Origin: Nisaea nitritireducens | Lineage (GTDB): Bacteria; Pseudomonadota; Alphaproteobacteria; Thalassobaculales; Thalassobaculaceae | NCBI RefSeq assembly: GCF_014904795.1 | Contig: NZ_JACZFS010000014.1 | Location: forward strand, 62,001-126,000 | DNA length: 64,000 nt | Direction: 5' to 3' | In this document: positions 38,223 to 47,113 of the stretch, in pieces | Layout of the letters: each line of letters starts with the position of its first letter | How positions within the stretch are numbered: the first letter of the stretch is position 1 | Made by a program: the position numbers and the translations under genes | Notes under the pieces: model-generated | The model's input: only the letters and a program-made list of their open reading frames with translations | Told to the model about the DNA's origin: nothing | Databases searched by the model: none

Positions 38223-38990
38223 TCATGCTAGAGAAATTCCATATGCATGGTGATCGGTTACGTAAAAACTCAACCGCAACTCGACACAGCGGTCCGCTAT
38301 GTCGAATGCTTTTCTCTCAACACGCATAACTGGACGGGTTTCGACAATTCCCAAGGCAGAAGCGGTCTCTTGATCTGCCGCAACAGCCCTGATGCTTTCA
38401 TCCGCGCGTACGATCGCAATCCTGAAAGCTTGCTGGTAAAGGGCGTAGAGCGCGTTGGGCAGCGGTGCACGTTCGGCCAGGCCGGGGAAGAGCACTGCCG
38501 GCACCACTGATTTTTCATAAATCAGCCGCGCTCCATCAATGGTCCGCACGCGGACAATTTCATGAACCCTTTCCGGCGCATCGGAAAGCTGTCCCGCTTC
38601 AGATGCCGTCGCCTTACGAGATGTCACCGTTTCCTCGGCCAGTCCCGGGATGGCTTGGGTGCCGTCCGGATTACGCAGTCTGAAAAACTGAAACAGGGCA
38701 TTCTCGGGAGTCCGGACGGCGACAAAACTTCCCACACCTTGTCGGCGCTTGATGATCCCCCTTCGCTCCAGCTCCTCAAGCGCCTTGCGGGCGGTGCCTT
38801 GGCTCACGCCGAGTTCCGCGCCGAGGTCATATTCACTCGGCAGCATCGCACCCGGGACCAATTCGCCCGAGACGATGCGGTCGATCACAGTTCCTATTAC
38901 GGCTTTGTAGAGCGGTTCCGTCATCAGGTTCGCTTGATCCAATCCAGCTTCCATCGCGCTAGCAACGCCATGTACCAGATCGGAGCGCAT
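38223..38990 (-). CDS. GntR-family transcriptional regulator with UTRA domain
   Basis: 255 aa. N-terminal winged helix at residues ~25-95 ('YDLGAELGVSQGTARKALEE', 'RRGIIKRRQGVGSFVA'). The C-terminal half is a UTRA effector domain of the HutC type ('RLIYEKSVVPAVLFPGLAE', 'VMRVERKAFDIADRCVELR'). Such regulators are usually repressors released by a pathway metabolite. It is divergent from the SuyAB-like pair with a 79-base intergenic region, making that pair its likely target. A palindrome TACATGTA and a TCTTGTATAAGA element lie in that gap. Confidence 0.93.
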   Translation of the reverse strand: MRSDLVHGVASAMEAGLDQANLMTEPLYKAVIGTVIDRIVSGELVPGAMLPSEYDLGAELGVSQGTARKALEELERRGIIKRRQGVGSFVAVRTPENALFQFFRLRNPDGTQAIPGLAEETVTSRKATASEAGQLSDAPERVHEIVRVRTIDGARLIYEKSVVPAVLFPGLAERAPLPNALYALYQQAFRIAIVRADESIRAVAADQETASALGIVETRPVMRVERKAFDIADRCVELRLSFYVTDHHAYGISLA

Positions 38991-38993
38991 CAG

Positions 38994-39020
38994 TCTTGTA
39001 TAAGAATTCTCCTACATGTA
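38994..39020. promoter_or_regulatory. Candidate operator between GntR gene and SuyAB-like genes
   Basis: Two symmetric elements close together in the 79-base divergent gap: TCTTGTATAAGA (38994-39005) and TACATGTA (39013-39020). Position suits control of both genes by the adjacent GntR/UTRA protein. No binding data; symmetry alone is weak evidence. Confidence 0.35.
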
Positions 39021-39069
39021 ATGAGATGGGTTAACGAAACTCAAAAATGAAACTGAGGGAGCTCACGAA

Positions 39070-39360
39070 ATGACCAACATCCCGCAATTGCTGGTCCATA
39101 ACCCGGACGACACGGTCGGTGTCGTCGTGGTGGAGGACCTGAAAGCCGGCACCGAGATGCTCTGCGTCGTCACGCACGATAATTCGGACTTCCGGCTGAC
39201 CGCCAAGGCGGACATTCCCATCGGCCACAAGGTGGCCCTGAAGGATCTCTCCGCCGGTGATACGGTCATCAAATATGGCGAGGATATCGGCAAGATGGTC
39301 GGCAATGCCGGCGTCGGCGAGCACGTCCATACCCACAACATGAAAACCAAGAGGTGGTAG
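39070..39360 (+). CDS. suyA: UxaA-family lyase small subunit, SuyA-like
   Basis: 96 aa, essentially one SAF domain ('[19 protein letters not shown]', '[26 protein letters not shown]', C-terminal '[12 protein letters not shown]'). This is the small-subunit form of altronate/galactarate-type hydrolyases; the pairing with a separate ~390 aa large subunit and the C-terminal pattern resemble (2R)-sulfolactate sulfo-lyase SuyA, which cleaves sulfolactate to pyruvate and sulfite. Altronate- or other acid-sugar specificity cannot be excluded. It precedes the large subunit by 2 bases. Confidence 0.75.
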   Translation: MTNIPQLLVHNPDDTVGVVVVEDLKAGTEMLCVVTHDNSDFRLTAKADIPIGHKVALKDLSAGDTVIKYGEDIGKMVGNAGVGEHVHTHNMKTKRW

Positions 39361-39362
39361 AG

Positions 39363-40541
39363 ATGGCCGATCTTGCAAATACGAGCGTGAATGCCTGGCG
39401 CCGGGAAAACGGCCGCGTCGGCGTCCGCAACCATGTTCTCGTCCTGCCCGTGGACGATATTTCCAACGCCGCCTGCGAAGCCGTGACCAACAACGTCAAA
39501 GGCACCATGGCCATCCCGCATGCCTATGGGCGCCTGCAATTCGGCGAAGATCTGGATCTGCATTTCCGCACCATCATCGGCACCGGCGCGAACCCGAATG
39601 TCGCCGCCGTTGTGGTGATCGGCATCGAGCCTGAATGGACCAAGGTGATTGTCGACGGCATCGCCAAGACCGGCAAGCCGGTCACCGGCTTCTCCATCGA
39701 GCAGAAAGGTGACTTCGAGACCATCCGGGCCGCCTCCTGGCAGGCCAAGGAATATGTCCACTGGGCGACGGAACTGCAGAAGGAAGCCGTACCGCTGACC
39801 GACATCTGGGTTTCGACCAAATGCGGCGAGAGCGACACCACGACTGGCCTCTCCTCCTGCCCGACCGTCGGCAACATGTACGACAAGCTGCTGCCGCACG
39901 GCCTTTATGGCTGTTTCGGGGAAACCTCGGAGATCACCGGCGGCGAGCATATCTGCGAGGCCCGCGCGGCAACGCCCGAGATCGGAGCCAAATTCCGCAA
40001 GATCTGGCAGGCCTATCAGGATGAGGTGATCTTCGCCCACCAGACGGACGACCTTTCGGACAGCCAGCCGACCAAGGGCAACATTCTCGGCGGTCTCACG
40101 ACCATTGAGGAGAAGGCGTTGGGCAATCTGGAGAAGATCGGCCGGACATCGACCTATATCGATGCCATCGGCCCCGCCGAGACGCCGGAAAAAGGTCCGG
40201 GACTCTACTTCATGGACAGCTCGTCGGCGGCGGCGGAGTGCGTCACCCTGATGGCGGCTGGCGGCTTCGTCATCCACACCTTCCCGACGGGACAGGGCAA
40301 TGTCGTCGGCAACCCGATCGTGCCGGTGGTCAAGATCTCCGGCAACCCGCGCACCCTGCGCACCATGTCGGAGCATATCGATGTGGACGTGACCGGCGTG
40401 CTGACCCGGGAGATGACCATCGACGAGGCCGGAGATTCCCTGATCGACATGATTATCCGGACCGCGAACGGCCGTAACACGGCGGCTGAAGCCCTCGGCC
40501 ACCGGGAGTTCTCCATGACCAAGCTCTACCGCTCGGCCTGA
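39363..40541 (+). CDS. suyB: UxaA-family lyase large subunit, SuyB-like
   Basis: 392 aa. '[20 protein letters not shown]', '[20 protein letters not shown]', '[24 protein letters not shown]' and '[18 protein letters not shown]' are conserved in the UxaA/GarD large subunit; from memory the whole pattern is closest to SuyB of sulfolactate sulfo-lyase rather than to altronate dehydratase. The enzyme would use an iron centre held by the conserved Cys. ATG 39363 has AGAGG upstream and lies just after the small-subunit stop. Neither sulfite exporter SuyZ nor sulfolactate dehydrogenase is nearby. Ends at a strong terminator. Confidence 0.8.
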   Translation: MADLANTSVNAWRRENGRVGVRNHVLVLPVDDISNAACEAVTNNVKGTMAIPHAYGRLQFGEDLDLHFRTIIGTGANPNVAAVVVIGIEPEWTKVIVDGIAKTGKPVTGFSIEQKGDFETIRAASWQAKEYVHWATELQKEAVPLTDIWVSTKCGESDTTTGLSSCPTVGNMYDKLLPHGLYGCFGETSEITGGEHICEARAATPEIGAKFRKIWQAYQDEVIFAHQTDDLSDSQPTKGNILGGLTTIEEKALGNLEKIGRTSTYIDAIGPAETPEKGPGLYFMDSSSAAAECVTLMAAGGFVIHTFPTGQGNVVGNPIVPVVKISGNPRTLRTMSEHIDVDVTGVLTREMTIDEAGDSLIDMIIRTANGRNTAAEALGHREFSMTKLYRSA

Positions 40542-40561
40542 TCGACATCCACATCACAGAG

Positions 40562-40592
40562 AAAGCCGGCCCATTATGCGGCCGGCTTTTTC
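40562..40592 (+). terminator. Rho-independent terminator after SuyB-like gene
   Basis: 10-bp stem AAAGCCGGCC/GGCCGGCTTT region (40562-40571 with 40580-40589) followed by TTTTTC; AAA on the other side makes it usable by the converging SDR gene too. Confidence 0.85.
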
Positions 40593-40606
40593 GTTCGCCC
40601 CCCGCG

Positions 40607-41377
40607 TCAGATGTTTCCGCCGTCGACCCTGAATTCCTGGCCGGTGCATCCGCGCGATGCGTTCGAGGCCAGGAACAGCACCATCTCGGCAACATCGTCT
40701 GCCTGCATTGGCCGCTTCAGGCACTGGCGGGCGATAATGTCGCGTTTGGTCTCTTCGTCGATCCATTCACGAAGCTGGCGCGGGGTCAGGATAGCGCCCG
40801 GCACGACTGAGTTGACACGGACACCCGCTTCACCGAAATCGCGCGCGAGGGAACGCGTCAGACCGAAAGCCGCTGCCTTGCAGGAGGAATAGACTGCCAG
40901 GTTCTTCACCCCCTGGGTCGGTGCGATCGAGCCGAAATTGATGATCGACCCTCCTCCATTTTCGGACATGATCCCGTAGGCAGCCTGCGCGGCAAAAAAC
41001 TGATGCTTCAGGTTTATCGCGACGATTGCCTCCCAATCCTCCTCCGTCACTTCTTCCGCGACGAAGCGCTGGTCATGCGCCGCATTGTTGACCAGCGCGC
41101 AGAGTGATCCTGTCGCATCCGCGGCCCGGTTGATCGCGCTTTTCAACTCCGTCGTGTCGGTCACATCGCAGCGATGGAAGAAAGGCGCATTTCCCGTTTC
41201 CTCAGCCAGGCGCTGCATCAATGCTTCAGCCGCCTCGACGTCGATATCGACAAAATAGGTATGCGCGCCCTGTACGGAAAATGCCTCGACGATAGCCGCG
41301 CCGATCCCTGTCGCGCCGCCGCTGACAAAGACCGCCTGTCCTTCCAGATCCGGATACCGTGTCTGATATGCGGTCAT
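40607..41377 (-). CDS. xylB: SDR-family D-xylose 1-dehydrogenase-like protein
   Basis: 256 aa Rossmann oxidoreductase. NAD(P) motif 'VFVSGGATGIGAAIVEAF', 'ALVNNAAHDQR', and catalytic Ser-Tyr-Lys in 'INFGSIAPTQG' and 'LAVYSSCKAAAFGLTRSLARD'. 'VVPGAILTPRQLREW', 'IIARQCLKRPMQADDVAEMVLFLAS' and the C-terminal 'CTGQEFRVDGG' match the Caulobacter xylose dehydrogenase XylB (not xylulokinase). It would oxidise xylose to xylonolactone, the entry to the Weimberg or Dahms routes. It is divergent from the xylose ABC operon, which supports this; the later pathway genes are outside the window. Confidence 0.88.
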   Translation of the reverse strand: MTAYQTRYPDLEGQAVFVSGGATGIGAAIVEAFSVQGAHTYFVDIDVEAAEALMQRLAEETGNAPFFHRCDVTDTTELKSAINRAADATGSLCALVNNAAHDQRFVAEEVTEEDWEAIVAINLKHQFFAAQAAYGIMSENGGGSIINFGSIAPTQGVKNLAVYSSCKAAAFGLTRSLARDFGEAGVRVNSVVPGAILTPRQLREWIDEETKRDIIARQCLKRPMQADDVAEMVLFLASNASRGCTGQEFRVDGGNI

Positions 41378-41474
41378 CTCAACATCTCCCTCTCAAGCAT
41401 CCTTGTAACAAGATCATAAGACAGGCCGTACAGCTTGCGGACACGAAAAGAAGCGACCCGGGAAAAGGAAATTA

Positions 41475-41503
41475 TTGACGGTGAAATAGCCTTGCGGCAA
41501 CAT
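41475..41503 (+). promoter_or_regulatory. Candidate sigma-70 promoter of the xylose operon
   Basis: TTGACG (41475-41480), a 17-base spacer and CAACAT (41498-41503), 62 bases before xylF. The -35 match is good, the -10 is weak. The divergent gap with the dehydrogenase gene is AT-rich compared with its surroundings and probably also holds the operator for the ROK protein. Confidence 0.4.
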
Positions 41504-41564
41504 ATTTTTGAGCAAAAAAATAAATCAAATGGCGAGTTAATGCCATCTCATAAGGGAGGAAAAA

Positions 41565-42614
41565 ATGAGGGTACGTTTCCCTGGAATTCTTGCCGCCGGG
41601 ACATTGCTTCTTGGCGGAATGATTGCAACCTCACAGCCAACCAACGCAGCCGATCTTGTTGTCGGCGTCAGCTGGTCGAACTTTCAGGAAGAGCGCTGGA
41701 AAACCGACGAAGCGGCAATCAAGGGCGCTCTGGACAAGGCTGGCGCTGAATATATCAGCACGGATGCGCAGAGCTCGACGGCCAAGCAACTCTCCGACGT
41801 TGAAAGCCTGATCGCGCGGGGCGCCAATGCCCTTATCATCCTGGCTCAGGATGCATCCGCCGTAACGCCGGCAATCAGAAAAGCGGCAGCCGAAGGCATC
41901 CCTGTGGTCGGGTATGATCGTCTGATCGACGACCCGGACGCGTTCTACATCACCTTTGACAATATCGAGGTCGGGCGCATGCAGGCCCGCGCGGTGTACA
42001 CGTCTCAGCCAAAAGGCAACTTTGTCTTCATCAAGGGGAGCCCGCAGGACCCGAACGCCGACTTCCTTCATGACGGCCAAATCGAGGTCCTGAAAGCCGC
42101 GATCGACAAGGGCGATATCAAGGTCGTCGGAAATCAATATACCGACGGCTGGCTGCCGGCGAATGCCCAGCGCAACATGGAGCAGATCCTCACCGCGAAC
42201 GACAACAAGGTCGATGCTGTGGTTGCGTCCAACGACGGAACAGCAGGCGGCGTTGTCGCCGCGCTGACGGCGCAGGGCCTCGATGGCATTCCCGTTTCCG
42301 GCCAGGACGGCGACCATGCGGCACTCAACCGCGTTGCGCTCGGCACGCAGACGGTTTCGGTCTGGAAAGACGCCCGCGAACTCGGCAAACGAGCCGCTGA
42401 AATCGCCGTGGAACTCGCCAAGGGGGAGGACGCCTCAAAGGTTTCGGGTGCCGTGCAATGGACCAGCCCGAACGGAAAGGCCCTGAACTCGCTCTTCCTC
42501 GCACCTGTGCCGATCACCCAGGACAAGCTGAACATCGTGATCGATGCCGGCTGGGTCTCGAAAGACGTGGTCTGCAAAGGCGTCAAGAACGGCTCGGTCG
42601 CCGCCTGCAACTGA
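41565..42614 (+). CDS. xylF: D-xylose ABC transporter substrate-binding protein
   Basis: 349 aa with a Sec leader ending near 'TNAA-DL'. The mature protein follows the E. coli XylF pattern closely: '[10 protein letters not shown]', '[15 protein letters not shown]', '[13 protein letters not shown]', '[14 protein letters not shown]', 'ASNDGTAGG', '[13 protein letters not shown]'. The Asp-Arg and Asn/Asp positions are the sugar-binding ones in this type I pentose-binding fold. RBS AAGGGAGGA is strong. A 10-bp terminator-like hairpin stands directly after the gene, before xylH, so the binding protein is probably made in excess of the membrane parts. Confidence 0.95.
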   Translation: MRVRFPGILAAGTLLLGGMIATSQPTNAADLVVGVSWSNFQEERWKTDEAAIKGALDKAGAEYISTDAQSSTAKQLSDVESLIARGANALIILAQDASAVTPAIRKAAAEGIPVVGYDRLIDDPDAFYITFDNIEVGRMQARAVYTSQPKGNFVFIKGSPQDPNADFLHDGQIEVLKAAIDKGDIKVVGNQYTDGWLPANAQRNMEQILTANDNKVDAVVASNDGTAGGVVAALTAQGLDGIPVSGQDGDHAALNRVALGTQTVSVWKDARELGKRAAEIAVELAKGEDASKVSGAVQWTSPNGKALNSLFLAPVPITQDKLNIVIDAGWVSKDVVCKGVKNGSVAACN

Positions 42615-42630
42615 TCCAACCCTGTCCACT

Positions 42631-42658
42631 GACCGGCACCACCCGGTGCCGGTCTTTT
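42631..42658 (+). terminator. Internal terminator/attenuator between xylF and xylH
   Basis: Perfect 10-bp stem GACCGGCACC/GGTGCCGGTC (42631-42640, 42645-42654) with an ACCC loop, followed by TTTTCTT. It is 17 bases after the xylF stop and before xylH in the same operon, so it should reduce downstream transcription. Confidence 0.85.
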
Positions 42659-42674
42659 CTTCTCTGCAAATTGG

Positions 42675-44015
42675 ATGGGCTGGATGAGCGACCGCGTTCA
42701 ATCACTCTCTGACATCGAACAACCTGAGACGCCGACATCCGCCGAAACCAGGAGCGGCATCACCGGCATGGTGCGCACCATGGAGCTCGATCTACGCCTG
42801 CTCGGCATGGTCGGAGCTCTCCTGCTCATCTGGGTTGTGCTGGATCTGCTGACCGGCGGGCGCTTCATTACCCCGCGCAATCTCTTCAACCTCTCCGTCC
42901 AGACAGCGTCGGTCGCGGTCATGGCGACCGGCATGGTGTTCGTTATCGTGACACGCCATATCGACCTCTCCGTCGGCTCGGTCCTCGGCGTCATCGCCAT
43001 GGTCATGGGGGTCGTCCAGGCGGAAATCTTGCCTGATCTCCTTGGCTTCAACCATCCAGCAAACTGGATTATCACGATCCTTGTCGGGCTCTGCCTCGGG
43101 ATTCTGATCGGCTGCCTTCAAGGCTGGGTGATCGGATACCTTGCCGTGCCCGCGTTCATCGTCACACTCGGCGGCCTCCTGATCTGGCGCGGCGCCGCTT
43201 GGTGGGTCACGACCGGGCGCACAGTGGCCCCGCTGGACTCGACCTTCATCCTGTTCGGCGGCGGCGTCGCCGGTACCATGGGCGAGATGGCCAGCTGGAT
43301 ATTCGGGGCCATCATGGCCGCGCTGGTAATCTATGGAATCCTGAGGGGACGTCGCAGGCGTCAACTCTTCGATTTCCCGCTGAAGCCGCTCTGGGCAGAC
43401 TGGCTGAATATCGGCGTGCTGACTTTGGCCGTCTTCGGGTTCGTCGCCGCAATGAATGCCTATCCGGTGCCTCCCCGCGCCGCCAAGAGGCTGGCTGAAG
43501 CCAAGGGTTGGGCTATTCCCGAAGGCGGGCTGGAGCTGATGCACGGGATCGCCATCCCGGTTGTCATCGTTGCCCTGGTCGCCATCGCAATGACAATCGT
43601 CGCCCGGCGCACGAAGTTCGGACGCTATGTTTTTGCCATCGGCGGCAACCCGCAGGCGGCAGAACTCTCCGGCATCGATACCCGGCGGATGACCCTCTAC
43701 ATTTTCACATTGATGGGCGGGTTGTGCGCCATCTCGGCAGTCATCGCTTCAGCACGGCTGCAATCGGCAGCCAATGATCTCGGCACCCTCGACGAGCTGC
43801 GCGTCATTGCCGCCGCCGTGATCGGCGGAACCTCCCTCGCCGGGGGCATCGGAACGATCTATGGCGCAATCCTCGGTGCGCTCGTCATGCAAAGCCTGCA
43901 AAGCGGGATGGCCCTGATCGGCACCAACACGTCGCTGCAATCCATTGTCATCGGCTTTGTGCTTATTCTCGCGGTCTGGGTCGATCAGGTCTACCGCCGC
44001 CGGATCGGGGAGTGA
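42675..44015 (+). CDS. xylH: D-xylose ABC transporter permease
   Basis: 446 aa membrane protein of the BPD_transp_2 family, longer than RbsC (about 320) as expected for XylH. '[22 protein letters not shown]' and '[20 protein letters not shown]' are family signatures, with '[29 protein letters not shown]' near the end (two adjacent segments). Ten or more hydrophobic segments are visible. ATG 42675 or 42684 may be the start. It follows the attenuator hairpin and overlaps the xylG upstream region. Paired with the half-size XylG, two copies of each should form the channel complex. Confidence 0.93.
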   Translation: MGWMSDRVQSLSDIEQPETPTSAETRSGITGMVRTMELDLRLLGMVGALLLIWVVLDLLTGGRFITPRNLFNLSVQTASVAVMATGMVFVIVTRHIDLSVGSVLGVIAMVMGVVQAEILPDLLGFNHPANWIITILVGLCLGILIGCLQGWVIGYLAVPAFIVTLGGLLIWRGAAWWVTTGRTVAPLDSTFILFGGGVAGTMGEMASWIFGAIMAALVIYGILRGRRRRQLFDFPLKPLWADWLNIGVLTLAVFGFVAAMNAYPVPPRAAKRLAEAKGWAIPEGGLELMHGIAIPVVIVALVAIAMTIVARRTKFGRYVFAIGGNPQAAELSGIDTRRMTLYIFTLMGGLCAISAVIASARLQSAANDLGTLDELRVIAAAVIGGTSLAGGIGTIYGAILGALVMQSLQSGMALIGTNTSLQSIVIGFVLILAVWVDQVYRRRIGE

Positions 44016-44020
44016 ACGCC

Positions 44021-44815
44021 ATGCCCACAGATACCGCTCATCCCCTCGTCGCGCTCAGCGATATTCATGTCTCCTTCGGCGGCATCAAGGCCGTCGATGG
44101 CGTGTCCTGCGATCTCTATCCGGGCGAGGTCGTCGGCCTCCTTGGGCATAACGGGGCAGGAAAATCGACCCTGATCAAGGTGCTATCCGGTGCCTGCCAT
44201 TCGGACTCCGGTGACATTCGGATCAACGACCAGAAGGCCGTCATCCGCAACGCACGGGATGCAAGAGCCTACAATATCGAGACAATCTACCAGACGCTCG
44301 CCCTCGCCGATAACCTGGATGCCGCCGCCAATCTCTTCCTCGGGCGGGAAATCCTGACGCCTTCCGGGATGCTGGACGACGTCAGGATGGAGGACGAGAC
44401 CCGCAAGATAATGGGCCGCCTCAACCCGAATTTCCGCAAGTTCGCAGCCCCCGTAAAGGCTTTATCCGGTGGCCAACGCCAATCCGTGGCCATCGCCCGC
44501 GCGGTCTATTTCGACGCCAAGGTCCTGATCATGGACGAGCCGACCGCGGCTCTCGGGGTTCAGGAAACAGCCATGGTCTCCGAGTTAATCAAACAGCTAA
44601 AGGCCGAGGGTATCGGTATCTTCCTGATCAGCCATGACATTCATGACGTGTTCGATCTTTCCGATCGGCTGACAGTCATGAAGAATGGGCGCCTGGTTGG
44701 AACTGTCCGCACCGAAGAAGTTTCAAAGGAAGATGTACTCGGCATGATCATTCTCGGGAAAATGCCGGATCACCTGGAAGATGGCTCCGAAGCGGGCAAG
44801 TCCCCCGCGCAATGA
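44021..44815 (+). CDS. xylG: Xylose-type ABC transporter ATP-binding protein, single ATPase domain
   Basis: 264 aa. One complete ATPase: Walker A '[17 protein letters not shown]', Q-loop '[19 protein letters not shown]', signature '[16 protein letters not shown]', Walker B '[12 protein letters not shown]' and H-loop '[14 protein letters not shown]'. E. coli XylG and most pentose ATPases (about 500 aa) have two such domains; this one has only the first and is like the FrcA type of alphaproteobacteria. Nothing is frameshifted: the next gene overlaps its stop. ATG 44021 follows GGGGAG; a GTG at 44012 overlaps the xylH stop but has no spacing. Confidence 0.92.
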   Translation: MPTDTAHPLVALSDIHVSFGGIKAVDGVSCDLYPGEVVGLLGHNGAGKSTLIKVLSGACHSDSGDIRINDQKAVIRNARDARAYNIETIYQTLALADNLDAAANLFLGREILTPSGMLDDVRMEDETRKIMGRLNPNFRKFAAPVKALSGGQRQSVAIARAVYFDAKVLIMDEPTAALGVQETAMVSELIKQLKAEGIGIFLISHDIHDVFDLSDRLTVMKNGRLVGTVRTEEVSKEDVLGMIILGKMPDHLEDGSEAGKSPAQ

Positions 44816-46026
44816 ACCAGCATTACCGCCGACTTGGACGGCACATATCCGACCCGGTCCGGGCGCAGAACAGAAAAGCAATTGTCGACTGCCTCCGGCG
44901 GCACCAGGCCGCGGCGCGGATCGAGATTGCAAAGCATGTCGGCATCAGCCCCGCGACGGTCACGGTTATCACCTCGGAATTGATCGAGGATGGTGTGATC
45001 CGCGAGGAAATAAGCTCGACGGACAGAAACGGGTCGTCACGCGGCCGCCCCCGCACACGACTGGAGTTGAACCCGGAAGCCGGCTTCGCCATCGGCATCA
45101 AGATATCGATGCACCAGGCCTCCATCTCTCTGACGAACCTCTCGGGAGAAATTCTGGGGGCAAAGATCGTTCCCATGCGCGCAAACCGCGACTCGCCGGA
45201 ACGCATCGCCGAGGTCTGCATGACCCAGATACAAGAAGTGATCGGCGATGCAGGGATCGATCCGGAGCTGGTTCTTGGTGTCGGAATTGGCGTTCCTGGA
45301 TATGTGGAATATCCATCCGGAATTGTCAGATGGGCGCCGGTCTTCTCTCGACCAGACGTTCCGTTCCGCGAGATCGTCGAGCAGAAAACCGGATTTCGAA
45401 CCTTTATCGACAATGACGCCAATATGACGGCCCTCGCCGAGAAATGGTTCGGGGTCGGGCGGCAATTCCCGACCTTCCTCGTCGTCACAGTCGAGCACGG
45501 CATCGGCATGGGGCTGGTTGTCGACGAAAAGCTCTATCGCGGTGCCCGCGGCTTCGGGGCTGAGTTCGGACACACGAAGATCGTCGTTGGCGGCGCCCTA
45601 TGCCGCTGCGGCCAGCGCGGGTGTGTCGAAGCCTATGCCTCAGACTACGCCATAGCACGTGAAGCGAACGTCTTGGGGTCAACAACCGACATCGACGATC
45701 CGTTCGCCTTGCAGGACCGGATGGAGCATCTCATCAAGCTGTCCGATGAAGGCTCGCCAGCAGTGACGTCGATCTTCAAACGCGCGGGAACCATGCTCGG
45801 CACCGGCATCGCCAATCTCGTCGACGTTCTGGACCCTCCGGTTGTTGTGCTTTCGGGCGCCCGATCCCGGTCCGCAAAGGCGTTTTTCTCGGCACTCACC
45901 GGCGCGATGGAGACGAACACCTTGCTCGGAGCCCAGACCAAGGTCGACCTTCGGGTCGATCCCGGCGGTGACGAAGTCTGGGCGCATGGCGCCGCCGCGC
46001 TGGTGCTGGAAGAAACCCTTATCTGA
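44812..46026 (+). CDS. ROK-family transcriptional regulator (XylR/NagC-like)
   Basis: 404 aa. N-terminal MarR-like winged helix ('[20 protein letters not shown]', '[18 protein letters not shown]'), then the ROK sugar-kinase-like domain: '[16 protein letters not shown]', '[17 protein letters not shown]', and the zinc motif '[16 protein letters not shown]' (CXCGXXGCXE). Such proteins sense a sugar or sugar phosphate and repress uptake and catabolic genes. It overlaps the xylG stop by 4 bases (ATGA), so it is part of the xylose operon and likely autoregulates it, with xylose as the probable inducer. Confidence 0.94.
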   Translation: MNQHYRRLGRHISDPVRAQNRKAIVDCLRRHQAAARIEIAKHVGISPATVTVITSELIEDGVIREEISSTDRNGSSRGRPRTRLELNPEAGFAIGIKISMHQASISLTNLSGEILGAKIVPMRANRDSPERIAEVCMTQIQEVIGDAGIDPELVLGVGIGVPGYVEYPSGIVRWAPVFSRPDVPFREIVEQKTGFRTFIDNDANMTALAEKWFGVGRQFPTFLVVTVEHGIGMGLVVDEKLYRGARGFGAEFGHTKIVVGGALCRCGQRGCVEAYASDYAIAREANVLGSTTDIDDPFALQDRMEHLIKLSDEGSPAVTSIFKRAGTMLGTGIANLVDVLDPPVVVLSGARSRSAKAFFSALTGAMETNTLLGAQTKVDLRVDPGGDEVWAHGAAALVLEETLI

Positions 46027-46039
46027 GAGCAGCCGCAGA

Positions 46040-46918
46040 TCAGGCGGACGCGAGCGCTTTCAGACGTACGGGGTCGAGCCCGTAGACCATATCGCGCAAC
46101 TGATCGAGCAATGCCTGCCGGTCGTTCCCGATGGAAAGCTCCGATGACCGGACCGGTGTGCCGATATGGGCCTGCACATTGTCGCCAATCCGGCGGGCCA
46201 CCTCGTTCATCAAAAGCGCTTCGCGCAAAGCCTCGCTGAACCGGCTGACCAGATGAAACAGGAACCGATTCTGCCCCTCGAAGAAGATAGGAACGACGGT
46301 CGCATCCGTCTGGGCGATGAGCTTACCCGCAAAAAGCTTCCAGGGAGCGTCGGTCGCCCTGCCGAATAAATTCTCCGACGTCGACACCCGGCCCGCCGGA
46401 AAAATCACCAGCGCGCCGCCGTCATTCAGATGCGTCAGAGCCTTGCGCTTCGATTCGACATTGCTGCGGACAGCACTGGAGGCCCCGTCGAACTCGATCG
46501 GAATCAGATAGGGCCGCAACGGCTCTGCCCGCCCAAGGGCTGCATGCGCGAGCAGCTTGAAGTCCTTGCGGACGAGCGACGTGATATGCCCGACAGCAAT
46601 TCCGTCAAGCACTCCAAACGGGTGGTTCGCAACCACGATCAGAGGACCTTCAGCCGGGATCGCATTAAGGCGGCTCCGCTCGAAATTGACGGATAGCCTC
46701 AGATACTCGACGGCAGAGTGCCAGAAATTATCGGTGTCGTGATGTTTCCGGCAATAGTCGTCATACATCCGTTGCAGACGCGGCTGCCCGCTCAGCAACT
46801 CGACGAAACGGATGAGCACCTGCCGGGTCAAAGAGTCGTCTGGATTACAGTACGAAACGACCGGCGTCCGTTTTTCGAACTCCTGCCGGATCCAGTTTAC
46901 CCCAGATTTTCCGACCAT
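46040..46918 (-). CDS. Lysophospholipid acyltransferase family protein (putative hemolysin-like)
   Basis: 292 aa from ATG 46918. The acyltransferase block 1 is 'VVANHPFGVLDGIAVG' (His99, Asp105, with five residues between, a spacing seen in the hemolysin-like/ornithine lipid branch rather than the HX4D of PlsC). Block 3 'VIFPAGRVSTSENLFG' and block 4 'TDATVVPIFFEGQNRFLF' follow. It should transfer an acyl chain from acyl-ACP or acyl-CoA to a lysolipid at the inner membrane; OlsA/OlsB-type ornithine lipid synthesis is possible. The upstream TTG at 46972 is an alternative start. Converges with the ROK gene. Confidence 0.85.
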   Translation of the reverse strand: MVGKSGVNWIRQEFEKRTPVVSYCNPDDSLTRQVLIRFVELLSGQPRLQRMYDDYCRKHHDTDNFWHSAVEYLRLSVNFERSRLNAIPAEGPLIVVANHPFGVLDGIAVGHITSLVRKDFKLLAHAALGRAEPLRPYLIPIEFDGASSAVRSNVESKRKALTHLNDGGALVIFPAGRVSTSENLFGRATDAPWKLFAGKLIAQTDATVVPIFFEGQNRFLFHLVSRFSEALREALLMNEVARRIGDNVQAHIGTPVRSSELSIGNDRQALLDQLRDMVYGLDPVRLKALASA

Positions 46919-47113
46919 TTTTACACCGCGCCTTTTGCTCAAAAGATGGAGGCTAGCGGCCAGGAATGACAACTTGATGACCGATTAATTGCAGTCTTTC
47001 AGTCATGTTCTTTCAGGAACCGGATGAGCAGGCATACCGGCAGTTTTATTTATGATTAACTGGCGCCGGCGCCCCTGATTTGGCATTGTTTTCATGATGA
47101 TCATGCAGAATTC

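Noticed and set aside
39063-39360. SuyA-like small subunit as a toxin/antitoxin or sialic acid synthase fragment
   Set aside because: The SAF domain is complete, has its own ribosome site and is coupled by 2 bases to the large subunit, so it is a normal small subunit.
39063-40502. Long (-) open frame antisense to the SuyB-like gene
   Set aside because: It is a shadow of a strongly coding (+) gene and shows no recognisable motif.
47062-47073. Palindrome GGCGCCGGCGCC upstream of the BTAD regulator
   Set aside because: Short and GC-only; such self-complementary 12-mers are expected by chance in this composition, so no operator is claimed.
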